In this document: positions 5,467 through 12,718 of the stretch, piece by piece
Layout: each line of letters opens with the position of its first letter
Numbering within the stretch: position 1 is the first letter of the stretch
Assembly: GCA_903921295.1 (NCBI GenBank)
Contig: CAIXOZ010000137.1
Coordinates: 1 to 13,120, forward strand
Reading direction: 5' to 3'
Length of the DNA stretch: 13,120 nucleotides
From: an uncultured cyanobacterium
GTDB taxonomy: Bacteria > Cyanobacteriota > Cyanobacteriia > PCC-6307 > Cyanobiaceae
Translations under genes and position numbers: made by a program
The notes under the pieces: generated by a model
What the model saw: only the letters and a program-made list of their open reading frames with translations
Told to the model about the DNA's origin: nothing
The model's database searches: none

Positions 5467-6984
5467 ATGACCTCCCTGCCCTTTCCCCCTGTTCCCCCCA
5501 GCGGCCGCCCTGGCGCCGGCGCCGGCAGACCGTCACCGCCCCCGGGCCGGGCGCCGGACACCCCCGGAGACACCCTGTTCAAGGGCCTGGAACTGACGCC
5601 ACGCGGCCGATCGGGCCCGGGCAAAACGGACGACATCGAAGATCTTGAAGCGGCCGATGCCGATCCGAGCAGCTCACCGGTGGTGAGCCTGGTGAACCGG
5701 ATCCTGATCGCCGCTCTTCGCTGCGATGCCAGTGATATCCATGTCGAACCGCAGGAGGACGGACTGACGATCCGCTATCGCCTGGATGGGGTGCTGCAAC
5801 CGCAACCGGATCGGCTCCCACCCCACCTGATTCCTGCCGTGACCTCACGGCTGAAGGTGATGGCCGACCTCGACATCGCCGAGCGACGACTCCCCCAGGA
5901 CGGCCGCATCCGCCGCCTCTATCGCGGCCGGGTCACCGATTTCCGCATCAGCACGCTGCCCAGCCGCCACGGCGAGAAGGTGTGTCTGCGCTTGCTCGAC
6001 AACGGCTCCACCGCGCTGGGCCTCGACACCCTGATCACCGATGCCGAGGCGCGGCAGACGCTGCGATCACTCGGATCCCAGCCATTCGGGATGGTGCTGG
6101 TGACCGGACCGACAGGTTCGGGGAAATCGACCACCCTCTATGCCCTGCTCTCGGAAAGGAATGAGCCGGGGATCAACATTTCAACGGTCGAAGATCCGAT
6201 CGAGTACACCCTCAAAGGCATCACCCAGACCCAGGTCAACCGCGACAAGGGCTACGACTTCAGTACGGCCCTGCGGGCCTTCATGCGTCAGGACCCGGAT
6301 GTGCTGCTGGTCGGCGAGACCCGGGATCTGGAGACGGCGAAGACCGCCATCGAATCCGCGCTGACCGGCCACCTGGTGCTGACCACCCTGCACTGCAATG
6401 ACGCCGCCAGCGCCATTGCCCGGCTCGATGAGATGGGCGTTGAACCGTTCATGGTCAGTGCCTCCCTGCTGGGCATCGTGTCGCAACGGCTGTTGCGGCG
6501 GGTATGCCCCGACTGCCGCATCGGCTACAAGCCGACCCCGGACGAGCTGGGACGGTTCGGACTGCTGGCCAGTCGCGAGACGAACGTGACCTTCTACAGG
6601 GCCTGCCACCGGCACGCCGGCAGCCAGAACGAAAGCACCTGCCCGAGCTGCCAGGGCAGTGGCTACCGCGGCCGGGTGGGGGTCTACGAGATCCTGCGGA
6701 TGAACGAAACCCTGGCCACGGCGATCGCCCAGCGCGCCAGCACCGACGTGCTGCGGCGGCTGGCCCTGGAGAGCGGCATGCGCACCCTGCTTGGGTACGG
6801 CCTCAACCTGGTGCGCCAGGGCATGACCACCCTCGAGGAAGTGGAACGGATGCTGCTCACCGACGCCGGACTGGAATCCGAACGGCGCTCCCACTCCCTC
6901 AGCACCCTCACCTGCCAGGGATGCGGAGCCGGCCTGCGCGATGAGTGGCTGGAATGTCCCTATTGCCTCACGAGCCGCCGATGA
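5467..6984 (+). CDS. pilB: Type IV pilus assembly (extension) ATPase PilB / GspE family
   Basis: PilB is the hexameric cytoplasmic motor that drives pilus extension at the inner-membrane platform. In the 505-residue protein the GspE core begins near residue 70 (VVSLVNRILIAALRCDASDIHVEP). Walker A is GPTGSGKS (214-221), Walker B DPDVLLVGETRD (276-287), and the His box lies around HLVLTTLHCND (302-312). The C-terminal domain has the family zinc pair CPDC (347-350) and CPSC (392-395). Two things are odd. The N-terminus is a short Pro/Gly-rich stretch with no recognisable MshEN/N1 domain, and an in-frame stop at 5398-5400 excludes an upstream extension. The end carries a second four-cysteine knuckle, CQGC (483-486) and CPYC (497-500). 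In Synechocystis the PilB1 C-terminus is linked to Hfq binding, so this knuckle may be a docking site (inference). First gene of pilB-pilT-pilC. Confidence 0.93.
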   Translation: MTSLPFPPVPPSGRPGAGAGRPSPPPGRAPDTPGDTLFKGLELTPRGRSGPGKTDDIEDLEAADADPSSSPVVSLVNRILIAALRCDASDIHVEPQEDGLTIRYRLDGVLQPQPDRLPPHLIPAVTSRLKVMADLDIAERRLPQDGRIRRLYRGRVTDFRISTLPSRHGEKVCLRLLDNGSTALGLDTLITDAEARQTLRSLGSQPFGMVLVTGPTGSGKSTTLYALLSERNEPGINISTVEDPIEYTLKGITQTQVNRDKGYDFSTALRAFMRQDPDVLLVGETRDLETAKTAIESALTGHLVLTTLHCNDAASAIARLDEMGVEPFMVSASLLGIVSQRLLRRVCPDCRIGYKPTPDELGRFGLLASRETNVTFYRACHRHAGSQNESTCPSCQGSGYRGRVGVYEILRMNETLATAIAQRASTDVLRRLALESGMRTLLGYGLNLVRQGMTTLEEVERMLLTDAGLESERRSHSLSTLTCQGCGAGLRDEWLECPYCLTSRR

Positions 6985-7012
6985 TCACCCCTGGCGTCCA
7001 CCCCCGGCACTG

Positions 7013-8092
7013 ATGGAGCTCGCGATCGAGGATCTGATGCGCCAGCTGGTGCTGCATGGAGGCAGCGACCTGCATCTGGCGGCCGGTCAGCCCGCCTATG
7101 GCCGCTTCAACGGCGACCTGACACCGATGGGATCAGACCCGCTGAGTGACAGGGACTGCCAGCGGCTGATTCTGTCGTTGCTGAGCAATGAACAGCGGCG
7201 CCAGCTCGAAGAGACGCTGGAGCTCGATCTCTCCCATGGCATCGCCGATGTCGGCCGCTTCCGCATCAACGTCTACCGCCAGAAGGGTTCCTATGCGGCC
7301 TGTATTCGCGCCTTGGGCAGCGCGATCCCGACCCTGGAGAGCCTGAACCTCTCGCCCCGTATCGAGACGGTCTGTCAGTTGCCGAAAGGACTGGTGCTGG
7401 TGACCGGACCGACTGGATCGGGCAAATCAACCACCCTTGCCGCCCTGATCAATCACATCAATCGACACCGCTCAGAACACATCATCACCATTGAAGACCC
7501 GATTGAATTCATCTATAAAAATGAACGTTCCCTGATTCATCAGCGCCAGGTTCATGATGACACCCACAGCTTTGCCAATGCACTGAGAGCCTCACTTCGA
7601 GAAGATCCCGATGTGATCCTGGTCGGTGAACTACGGGATCTTGAAACCATTCAACTGGCGATCACCGCCGCTGAAACCGGCCACCTCGTCTTCGCCACCC
7701 TCCACACCAGCTCAGCCGCCCAGACCGTCGACCGGATGGTCGATGTCTTTCCCGCCAACCAGCAAGCCCAGATCAGGGTGCAGCTCTCCGGCAACCTGGC
7801 GGCGATCTTCGCCCAGACCCTCTGCCGCCGGCTCAACCCCGGCACCGGTCCTCTGGGCCGGGTGGTCGCCCAGGAGATCCTGTTCAACACACCGGCCATC
7901 GCCAACCTGATCCGGGAAGCCAAAACAGCCCAGATCCAGTCGCAGATCCAGACCAGTGGCCAGCTGGGAATGCAGACGATGGACAAGGCTCTGGCCGATC
8001 TGGTGCAGCAGCGCGTCATCAGCCTGGAGGAGGCCCGGGCCCACTCCGTCCGGCCCGACGAGCTCGACCGTCTGCTTGGCGACGCGCCCTGA
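7013..8092 (+). CDS. pilT: Type IV pilus retraction ATPase PilT
   Basis: PilT is the hexameric ATPase that powers pilus retraction, needed for twitching/phototaxis and DNA uptake in cyanobacteria that have these functions. The 359-residue protein begins with the PAS-like N-terminal domain (GGSDLHLAAGQPAYGRFNG). Walker A is GPTGSGKS (132-139), Walker B DPDVILVGELRD (198-209), and the His box is in HLVFATLHTSSA. The PilT-specific C-terminal motif appears as AIANLIRE (295-302), followed by LGMQTMDKAL, which separates it from PilB. The third position of the AIRNLIRE motif is Ala rather than Arg. The ATG at 7013 is chosen because MELAIEDLMRQL matches the start I recall for cyanobacterial PilT. An ATG at 6941 would add 24 residues and overlap the end of pilB by 44 bases. 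There is no clear Shine-Dalgarno site. Bases 7441-7560 are only about 44% GC. Confidence 0.95.
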   Translation: MELAIEDLMRQLVLHGGSDLHLAAGQPAYGRFNGDLTPMGSDPLSDRDCQRLILSLLSNEQRRQLEETLELDLSHGIADVGRFRINVYRQKGSYAACIRALGSAIPTLESLNLSPRIETVCQLPKGLVLVTGPTGSGKSTTLAALINHINRHRSEHIITIEDPIEFIYKNERSLIHQRQVHDDTHSFANALRASLREDPDVILVGELRDLETIQLAITAAETGHLVFATLHTSSAAQTVDRMVDVFPANQQAQIRVQLSGNLAAIFAQTLCRRLNPGTGPLGRVVAQEILFNTPAIANLIREAKTAQIQSQIQTSGQLGMQTMDKALADLVQQRVISLEEARAHSVRPDELDRLLGDAP

Positions 8093-8101
8093 TCGAACGC
8101 C

Positions 8102-9337
8102 ATGGCCACCTATCTCGCCAGTTACACCAGCAGCCGCGGCCAGGCCCGTCAATTGCAGATCCAGGCAGGCAGCCCCGAGCAGGCCCGTCGTCTGCTGCGC
8201 CGTCGCGGCATCCGCCCCACCACCCTGGTGGCCCAGCCAGCGGGAACCAGCACCAGGAGTGAGCAGGCCCCATCAGGGCTGGCAGCCTGGCTGGAACAGG
8301 GACCGAGCGTGCGCGAGAAGGCGATCCTGTTCAACAAGCTCGCGGCGCTGGTGGATTCCGGCATCCCGATCGTGCGCGGCCTGGACCTGCTGGCCAGACA
8401 ACAGAAAACAGGCCTGTTTCAGCGCGCCCTTCAGGCTGTCAGCCGCGAAGTCAACGAAGGCAGCAGCCTCGGCGCAGCCATGCGGCAGTGGCCGAAGGTG
8501 TTCGATCGCCTCAGCCTGGCGATGGTGGAGGCCGGCGAAGCGGGGGGGGTCCTCGATGAGACCCTCAAACGGCTGGCGAGTCTGCTGGAAACGAACGCCC
8601 GCCTGCGCAACCAGATCCGCAGTGCACTCGGCTATCCGATCACGGTGCTGATGATCGCAATCTCCGTGTTTCTGGGAATGACGATTTTCCTGATTCCCAC
8701 CTTCGCGGGAGTGTTCAAGGATCTGGGGACAGAACTGCCTCCCTTCACCCAGATGATGGTGAACCTGAGCACATTGATGCGCTCCTCCTTCTCCTTGTTG
8801 CTGGTGATTTTTCTGTTGCTGATGTTTCTTGTTTTTCGACGTCATTACGCCACCGCAACCGGTCGACTCCAGGTGGACGCCCTGGCGCTCAGACTGCCGC
8901 TGTTCGGGGATCTGATCAGGAAGACGGCAACAGCCCAGTTCTGCAGAACCCTGAGCTCCCTCTCACGCGCCGGGGTGCCGATTCTGATCTCGTTGGAGAT
9001 CGTGCGGGAAGCGGCAGGCAACGCCCTGATCAGTGCCGCCATCCTCTCCGCCCGCCAGGATGTGCTCGAAGGGGTGCCGATCAGCGTCGCTCTGGCCAGC
9101 CAGGGGGTCTTCCCGGACATGGCGACAAGCATGCTGGAAATCGGCGAAGAAAGTGGAGAGCTCGATGTGATGCTCTCCAAGGTTGCCGATTTCTATGAGG
9201 ATGAAGTCAGCGCCACCGTCAAGACCATGACCTCGATGCTTGAGCCAGCAATGATCGTGATTGTTGGAGGAATTGTTGGATCCATTCTGCTGTCAATGTA
9301 CTTGCCGATGTTCTCCATCTTTGATCAGATCAAATGA
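8102..9337 (+). CDS. pilC: Type IV pilus inner-membrane platform protein PilC
   Basis: PilC (GspF family) is the polytopic platform protein on which the PilB and PilT motors act. The 411-residue protein starts with a short cytoplasmic region rich in Arg (about 1-65). Two T2SSF repeats follow: the first around EKAILFNKLAALVDSGIPI (72-90) to about 200, the second around TATAQFCRTLSSLSRAGVPI to the C-terminus. Each repeat contains the family phrase EAGEAGG or EIGEESGELD. Predicted membrane segments are about 179-203, 229-246 and 383-403, giving the usual three-helix topology. The start is nine bases after the pilT stop, so the genes are one operon. No pilin gene and no other pilus genes (pilM, N, O, Q) follow within the window. 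Confidence 0.95.
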   Translation: MATYLASYTSSRGQARQLQIQAGSPEQARRLLRRRGIRPTTLVAQPAGTSTRSEQAPSGLAAWLEQGPSVREKAILFNKLAALVDSGIPIVRGLDLLARQQKTGLFQRALQAVSREVNEGSSLGAAMRQWPKVFDRLSLAMVEAGEAGGVLDETLKRLASLLETNARLRNQIRSALGYPITVLMIAISVFLGMTIFLIPTFAGVFKDLGTELPPFTQMMVNLSTLMRSSFSLLLVIFLLLMFLVFRRHYATATGRLQVDALALRLPLFGDLIRKTATAQFCRTLSSLSRAGVPILISLEIVREAAGNALISAAILSARQDVLEGVPISVALASQGVFPDMATSMLEIGEESGELDVMLSKVADFYEDEVSATVKTMTSMLEPAMIVIVGGIVGSILLSMYLPMFSIFDQIK

Positions 9338-9512
9338 ATGACCTGTGCCTCGAGCTGCCCCCATCAACCAACCCCAGGAGGGCCAACCGGAAGGGCCGAC
9401 GGCGACCCAGACAGTCCTGAACCCTGGCAGCGTTGCTGGTCCGCCGTCTCACCCCAGACCGTTTCGGGGAACGCCAGCGGCGACGAAAACGATCCGGGCC
9501 ACCGCCGTGACC
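9338..9512. other. 175-base convergent gap between pilC and the flavoprotein gene
   Basis: This gap separates the ends of two converging genes. I see no strong hairpin with a T-tract on either strand; the best candidate is a weak four-base stem around CCCCAGACCGTTTCGGGG (about 9452-9469). An 84-codon reading frame begins at 9338 directly after the pilC stop, but its composition (Arg, Pro, Ser) is that of non-coding GC-rich sequence and it runs into the flavoprotein gene. Confidence 0.4.
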
Positions 9513-10850
9513 TCAGACCGATCCCTGCCGCGCGGCAGCGGCGATCGCCTGACCGGCCAGCCAGCCGGAACTCCAGCAGTGCTGGAAATTGAACCCGCCG
9601 GTCACCCCATCCACATCCATCAGCTCGCCGGCCATGAACAGACCGGGGACCAGACGGCTTTCCATCGTCGCCAGATTGATCTCCCCAAGCGCGACACCAC
9701 CGGCGGTGACGAACTCCTCGCCGAAGGGGCCGCGGCCCCGCACCCGGTACTGACTGCCCCGCAGGGCGGCAATCAGGCGGTCCTGCTCGCGCCGGGCCAG
9801 ATCCGCCCAACGCTTGCCGGGATCGACCGCCTGATCCCTGAGCAGCTGATCCCAGAAACGGCGACTCAATTCCGGCCAGGGTCTCCAGTTGTCCAGCTGG
9901 CGGCGGGCCTGCTCGCGCCTGGCCTCAGCAAACGCCTGCTGCACCATCTCCAGGGATCGACCACCGCTCCAGTCGGCCCGCAGACGGGCCCGGTAACGGC
10001 CCTGGTGCAGGGCCCGGGCGGCGAAGGCCGTCAGCCTCAGGATCGCCGGCCCACTCAGGCCCCAGTGGGTGATCAGCACGGTGCCCTGCTGACGAAAGCG
10101 TTGGATTGCAGGCGCTGATGCCGGGACAACGACGCTCTGATCAACGGGGTCCTCCGGCTCAACCAGCAGCTCCAGCGCCACCGACTCGATCACCACCCCC
10201 GCCAGAGCAGTGATGCCACTGGCCTCAAGCGTGAGCGTGAACAGGGAGGGCACCGGGGGCATGATGGTGTGGCCGAGGGAAGCCGCCAGTTGGCGGCCGC
10301 TTGGATGCCCGCCGGTGGCGAGCAACAGGCGTTCGCTGTGGAGGGTGGCTGAGGCAGCGGCAGCGCCGCGGCATTGCAAGGCGAAGCCCCCCGTCGCCAG
10401 GGCTTCGACGGTCCTGAGGGCATGGCCGGTCTGCACGATCACCCCGGCGGCAGCGGCGGCTCGGCGCAGGGTGGCCGCCACGGATTCCGACCGGTTCGAC
10501 CGGGGAAACATCCGCCCATCGGGCTCCTCCACCAGTTCCAGGCCGTGGTCGCTGAACCAGGCCACCGCATCACCGCTGGCGAAGCGGCTGAAGGGACCCA
10601 GCAGCGCCCGACCACCCCTGGGGTAGTGCCCGACCAGCGCGCGTGGATCCCAGCAGGCGTGGGTGACATTGCAGCGACCGCCACCACTGATCAGGATCTT
10701 CTGCAGCGGTTCGGGCTGGGACTCCAGCAGCAGCACCCGATCGACCCCTTGCTCGGCCGCGGTGATCGCCGCCATGTAGCCAGCGGCACCGCCCCCCGCC
10801 ACCACCAGGGCCAACGGCTCAGACCGGGGGTGAAGGGCAGCAGGCAGCAT
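9513..10850 (-). CDS. YhiN/HI0933-family NAD(P)/FAD-dependent oxidoreductase
   Basis: This 445-residue flavoprotein belongs to the HI0933-like family (E. coli YhiN; some members are named aminoacetone oxidase-like). The cellular substrate is not established for the family. The N-terminal Rossmann motif is VVAGGGAAGYMAA (GGGAAG at 19-24). The family signature KILISGGGRCNVTH (51-64) and the region PDGRMFPRSNRSESV follow. The C-terminal FAD-contacting block is FVTAGGVALGEIN and LFMAGELMDVDGVTGGFNFQ, close to the end. The reading frame stays open far upstream through dusA, but that part is a shadow. The ATG at 10850 is the last sensible start before the Rossmann strand and gives a family-typical length. 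Its start codon is six bases from the divergent dusA start. No Shine-Dalgarno site is visible. Confidence 0.9.
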   Translation of the reverse strand: MLPAALHPRSEPLALVVAGGGAAGYMAAITAAEQGVDRVLLLESQPEPLQKILISGGGRCNVTHACWDPRALVGHYPRGGRALLGPFSRFASGDAVAWFSDHGLELVEEPDGRMFPRSNRSESVAATLRRAAAAAGVIVQTGHALRTVEALATGGFALQCRGAAAASATLHSERLLLATGGHPSGRQLAASLGHTIMPPVPSLFTLTLEASGITALAGVVIESVALELLVEPEDPVDQSVVVPASAPAIQRFRQQGTVLITHWGLSGPAILRLTAFAARALHQGRYRARLRADWSGGRSLEMVQQAFAEARREQARRQLDNWRPWPELSRRFWDQLLRDQAVDPGKRWADLARREQDRLIAALRGSQYRVRGRGPFGEEFVTAGGVALGEINLATMESRLVPGLFMAGELMDVDGVTGGFNFQHCWSSGWLAGQAIAAAARQGSV

Positions 10851-10856
10851 GGAGGG

Positions 10857-11885
10857 ATGGCAGAACGGCAGACGGCCACGGACAGCGCCCGAGCGGCATT
10901 GGGGGGCCATCGCTTCAGTGTGGCCCCGATGATGGACTACACGGATCGGCACTACCGGGTGCTGATGCGTCAGATCACGCGACGCAGCCTGCTTTACACC
11001 GAGATGGTGGTGGCTCAGGCCCTGCACTTCTGCGATCCCGAGCGACGGGAACGGCTGCTGGGATTCGATCCGATCGAACATCCGATCGCCCTCCAGCTCG
11101 GCGGTGACGACCCGGAGCGGCTGGCGGCGGCGACACGGATGGCGGTCGACCGCGGCTACGACGAAGTGAACCTGAACGTCGGCTGCCCGAGCGAAAAGGT
11201 GCGTCAGGGGCGCTTTGGAGCCTGCCTGATGGCCGAACCCGACCGGGTGGCCGACTGCGTGGCGGCGATGGTGGAGGCCAGCCCGTTTCCGGTGACCGTG
11301 AAACATCGGATCGGCATCGATGCGCGCGATTCCTACGAGGAACTGCTGAACTTCGTCGACACGGTGGCCGCGGCCGGGTGCAGCCGCTTCAGCGTCCATG
11401 CCCGCAAAGCCTGGCTGGAGGGACTGGATCCGAAACAGAACCGGACCATCCCACCTCTACGCCACGACATCGTGCAGCAGCTCAAACGGGACAGGCCATG
11501 GCTGTCGATCGAGCTGAATGGTGGTCTGATCGATCTGGAACAGTGCCGCCAGCAGCTGCAGGCCGTCGATGCCGTGATGGTCGGTCGGGCGGCCTATGAC
11601 CACCCGCTGCGATGGAACACTGTGGACCGCGACCTGTTCGGTGACCGCAGCCAGGAGCCCGCAACGGCCTCCTCGGTGGTGCGGGGCCTGGTGCCCTACG
11701 CGGAGCGCTGGTGCAACGAGGGGGGACGCCTGTGGTCGATCGCCCGCCATCTCGTGCAGGTGGTGGAAGGGGTGAGCGGAGCCCGGCACTGGCGACGGGA
11801 TCTGGGCCTGGCCGCCGGTGATCGGTCGGCAGGCCCTGACGTGCTTGAACAGGCCGCCCTGCAACTGGAAGCGCGAGGCCTCTGA
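10857..11885 (+). CDS. dusA: tRNA-dihydrouridine synthase DusA
   Basis: DusA is an FMN- and NADPH-dependent enzyme that reduces uridine 20/20a in the tRNA D-loop. The 342-residue protein opens with the family sequence HRFSVAPMMDYTDRHYR (18-34). It has LYTEMVVAQAL, the FMN-binding region HPIALQLGGDDP, and NLNVGCPSEKVRQGRFGACLM (106-125, where Cys123 in GACLM is the predicted catalytic acid). It also has TVKHRIGID, then VHARKAWLEGLDPKQNR (180-196), which marks the DusA subgroup rather than DusB or DusC. Glycine-rich phosphate-binding segments are NGG (221-223) and MVGRAAYDHP (241-250). The ATG at 10857 is preferred. A GGAGGG run lies immediately before it but is too close to act as a normal ribosome-binding site. 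A TTG at 10899 (LGGHRFSV) is an alternative that would fit that poor spacing. Confidence 0.95.
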   Translation: MAERQTATDSARAALGGHRFSVAPMMDYTDRHYRVLMRQITRRSLLYTEMVVAQALHFCDPERRERLLGFDPIEHPIALQLGGDDPERLAAATRMAVDRGYDEVNLNVGCPSEKVRQGRFGACLMAEPDRVADCVAAMVEASPFPVTVKHRIGIDARDSYEELLNFVDTVAAAGCSRFSVHARKAWLEGLDPKQNRTIPPLRHDIVQQLKRDRPWLSIELNGGLIDLEQCRQQLQAVDAVMVGRAAYDHPLRWNTVDRDLFGDRSQEPATASSVVRGLVPYAERWCNEGGRLWSIARHLVQVVEGVSGARHWRRDLGLAAGDRSAGPDVLEQAALQLEARGL

Positions 11886-11926
11886 ACCAAGCCCAAGGCC
11901 AGCAGAAGCGACGCTAAGAGTCAGCA

Positions 11927-11950
11927 GCCCCTGCTGGCCGCAGCAGGGGC
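11927..11950. terminator. 10-bp hairpin between convergent dusA and rbp
   Basis: GCCCCTGCTG (11927-11936) and CAGCAGGGGC (11941-11950) are exact reverse complements around the tetraloop GCCG. The hairpin lies 41 bases after the dusA stop and 27 bases beyond the rbp stop, so it can serve both converging transcripts. Neither side has a good T-tract, as is common for cyanobacterial terminators. The structure is certain; termination is inferred from position. Confidence 0.65.
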
Positions 11951-11977
11951 AAAGGCACCGAAGCGTCCGTTCCGAGC

Positions 11978-12562
11978 TCAGCCCTCGGCGCCGCCGTAAT
12001 CGCCGTAATCGTTGCTGTCAGCAGGAGCAGAGCCACTGCGGCGCCGGCGCGAACGCCCATCATCACCACCCGTGGCACCGCCATAGGGCGAACCGCCACC
12101 GCCGTAGCTGCGATCCTCCCAGCCACGCGCTCCGGAGGTGCGTTCTCCGCCACCGCCATAGCCGCCGCCACGCTCACCGCCGCCGTAACCGCCACGATCG
12201 CCACCGCCGTAGCCGCCGCGTTCACCGCCGCCGTAACCACCGCGACCACCGCCGCCACCGCCATAGCCACCACCACCGCCGTAGCCACCGCCACCGCGGC
12301 GGGGGCCACCACCACCGGCACCCCGGGGCTCGGCCTTGTTGATGCGCAGCGGACGTCCCATCAGTTCGGCGCCCTGGAGGGCATCGATGGCCCTGTTTTC
12401 GGCCTCCTCGTCGGCCATTTCGACAAAGGCGAAACCGCGCTTGCGTCCGGTGTCACGCTCCAGAGGAAGGGAACAGTTCGCCACCTCACCGAAGGGGGCG
12501 AAGAGCTCTGCCACGTCTTCCTGCTCAGCGCGGAAGGGGAGATTGCCGACAAAGATGCTCAC
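11978..12562 (-). CDS. RRM-type glycine-rich RNA-binding protein (cyanobacterial Rbp)
   Basis: This 194-residue protein has one N-terminal RNA-recognition motif and a long glycine-rich tail. RNP2 is IFVGNL (3-8) and RNP1 is RGFAFVEM (42-49). The RRM ends near residue 77 with PLRINKAEPR. Residues 81 to about 165 are mostly Gly, Tyr, Arg and acidic residues, including 8-residue repeats of the form GGYGGG(E/D)R. A basic patch RSRRRRS and an acidic, Tyr/Gly-containing end (DSNDYGDYGGAEG) follow. Cyanobacterial Rbp proteins of this layout are known as single-stranded nucleic-acid binders, several of them cold-inducible. The start is GTG at 12562; translation from it gives the canonical MSIFVGNLPF, and no ATG is available upstream in frame. 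The 156-base leader back to argH could hold its promoter. Confidence 0.93.
   Translation of the reverse strand: MSIFVGNLPFRAEQEDVAELFAPFGEVANCSLPLERDTGRKRGFAFVEMADEEAENRAIDALQGAELMGRPLRINKAEPRGAGGGGPRRGGGGYGGGGGYGGGGGGRGGYGGGERGGYGGGDRGGYGGGERGGGYGGGGERTSGARGWEDRSYGGGGSPYGGATGGDDGRSRRRRSGSAPADSNDYGDYGGAEG
12170..12241 (-). repeat. Tandem 24-bp repeats encoding GGYGGG(E/D)R in rbp
   Basis: Residues 108-131 of the glycine-rich protein are three consecutive copies of an 8-residue unit (R-G-G-Y-G-G-G-E/D type), so the DNA is an imperfect 24-bp tandem array. A fourth, altered copy with one extra glycine follows (residues 132-141). Surrounding GGY and GGGG codons extend the low-complexity region to roughly 12068-12322. 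Such arrays vary in copy number between strains by slippage; that is inference here. Confidence 0.75.
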
Positions 12563-12718
12563 TGACCGTTGGGTGCCGAAGGGCCGAGAGATAGGGGGTC
12601 CAGGGACCGGAGTTGCCCGGGAACGAGGCGCGGAAACGGCCTCACCACCCTGACCCGATCAGCGTAGACCGGCTGAGCCATCAGAGCATCGTTGTGCCGA
12701 TCTCGGCAGAAGCCAGCG
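12563..12718 (-). other. Leader region between argH and rbp
   Basis: The 156 bases probably hold the rbp promoter and 5' leader. Just after the argH stop, TGCCGAGATCGGCA (12695-12708) forms a short inverted repeat with a five-base stem and four-base loop, too weak to call a terminator. No convincing -35/-10 pair stands out; TATCTC near 12587-12592 is the most AT-rich stretch. I recognise no known small RNA here. Confidence 0.35.

Noticed and set aside
6720..9549. Two copies of GGCGATCGCC (6720-6729 and 9540-9549), the cyanobacterial HIP1-type palindrome
   Set aside because: Only two copies of the core GCGATCGC were found in 13 kb of GC-rich sequence. This is too few to claim HIP1 enrichment.
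9338..9592. An 84-codon frame starting right after the pilC stop
   Set aside because: It looked like a coupled fourth pil gene, but the translation is Arg/Pro/Ser-rich without a signal peptide, pilin motif or membrane helix, and it ends inside the opposing gene.
10374..10856. Upstream in-frame extension of dusA on the plus strand
   Set aside because: It overlaps the flavoprotein gene, shows no family similarity, and the DusA family start motif begins shortly after 10857.
10851..11399. Upstream in-frame extension of the flavoprotein gene on the minus strand
   Set aside because: It is antisense to dusA; the Rossmann fold begins right after the ATG at 10850, giving the normal family length.
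12170..12322. Regular short repeats that might suggest a CRISPR array
   Set aside because: They are in-frame glycine-rich codons with no unique spacers and form part of an intact RRM protein.
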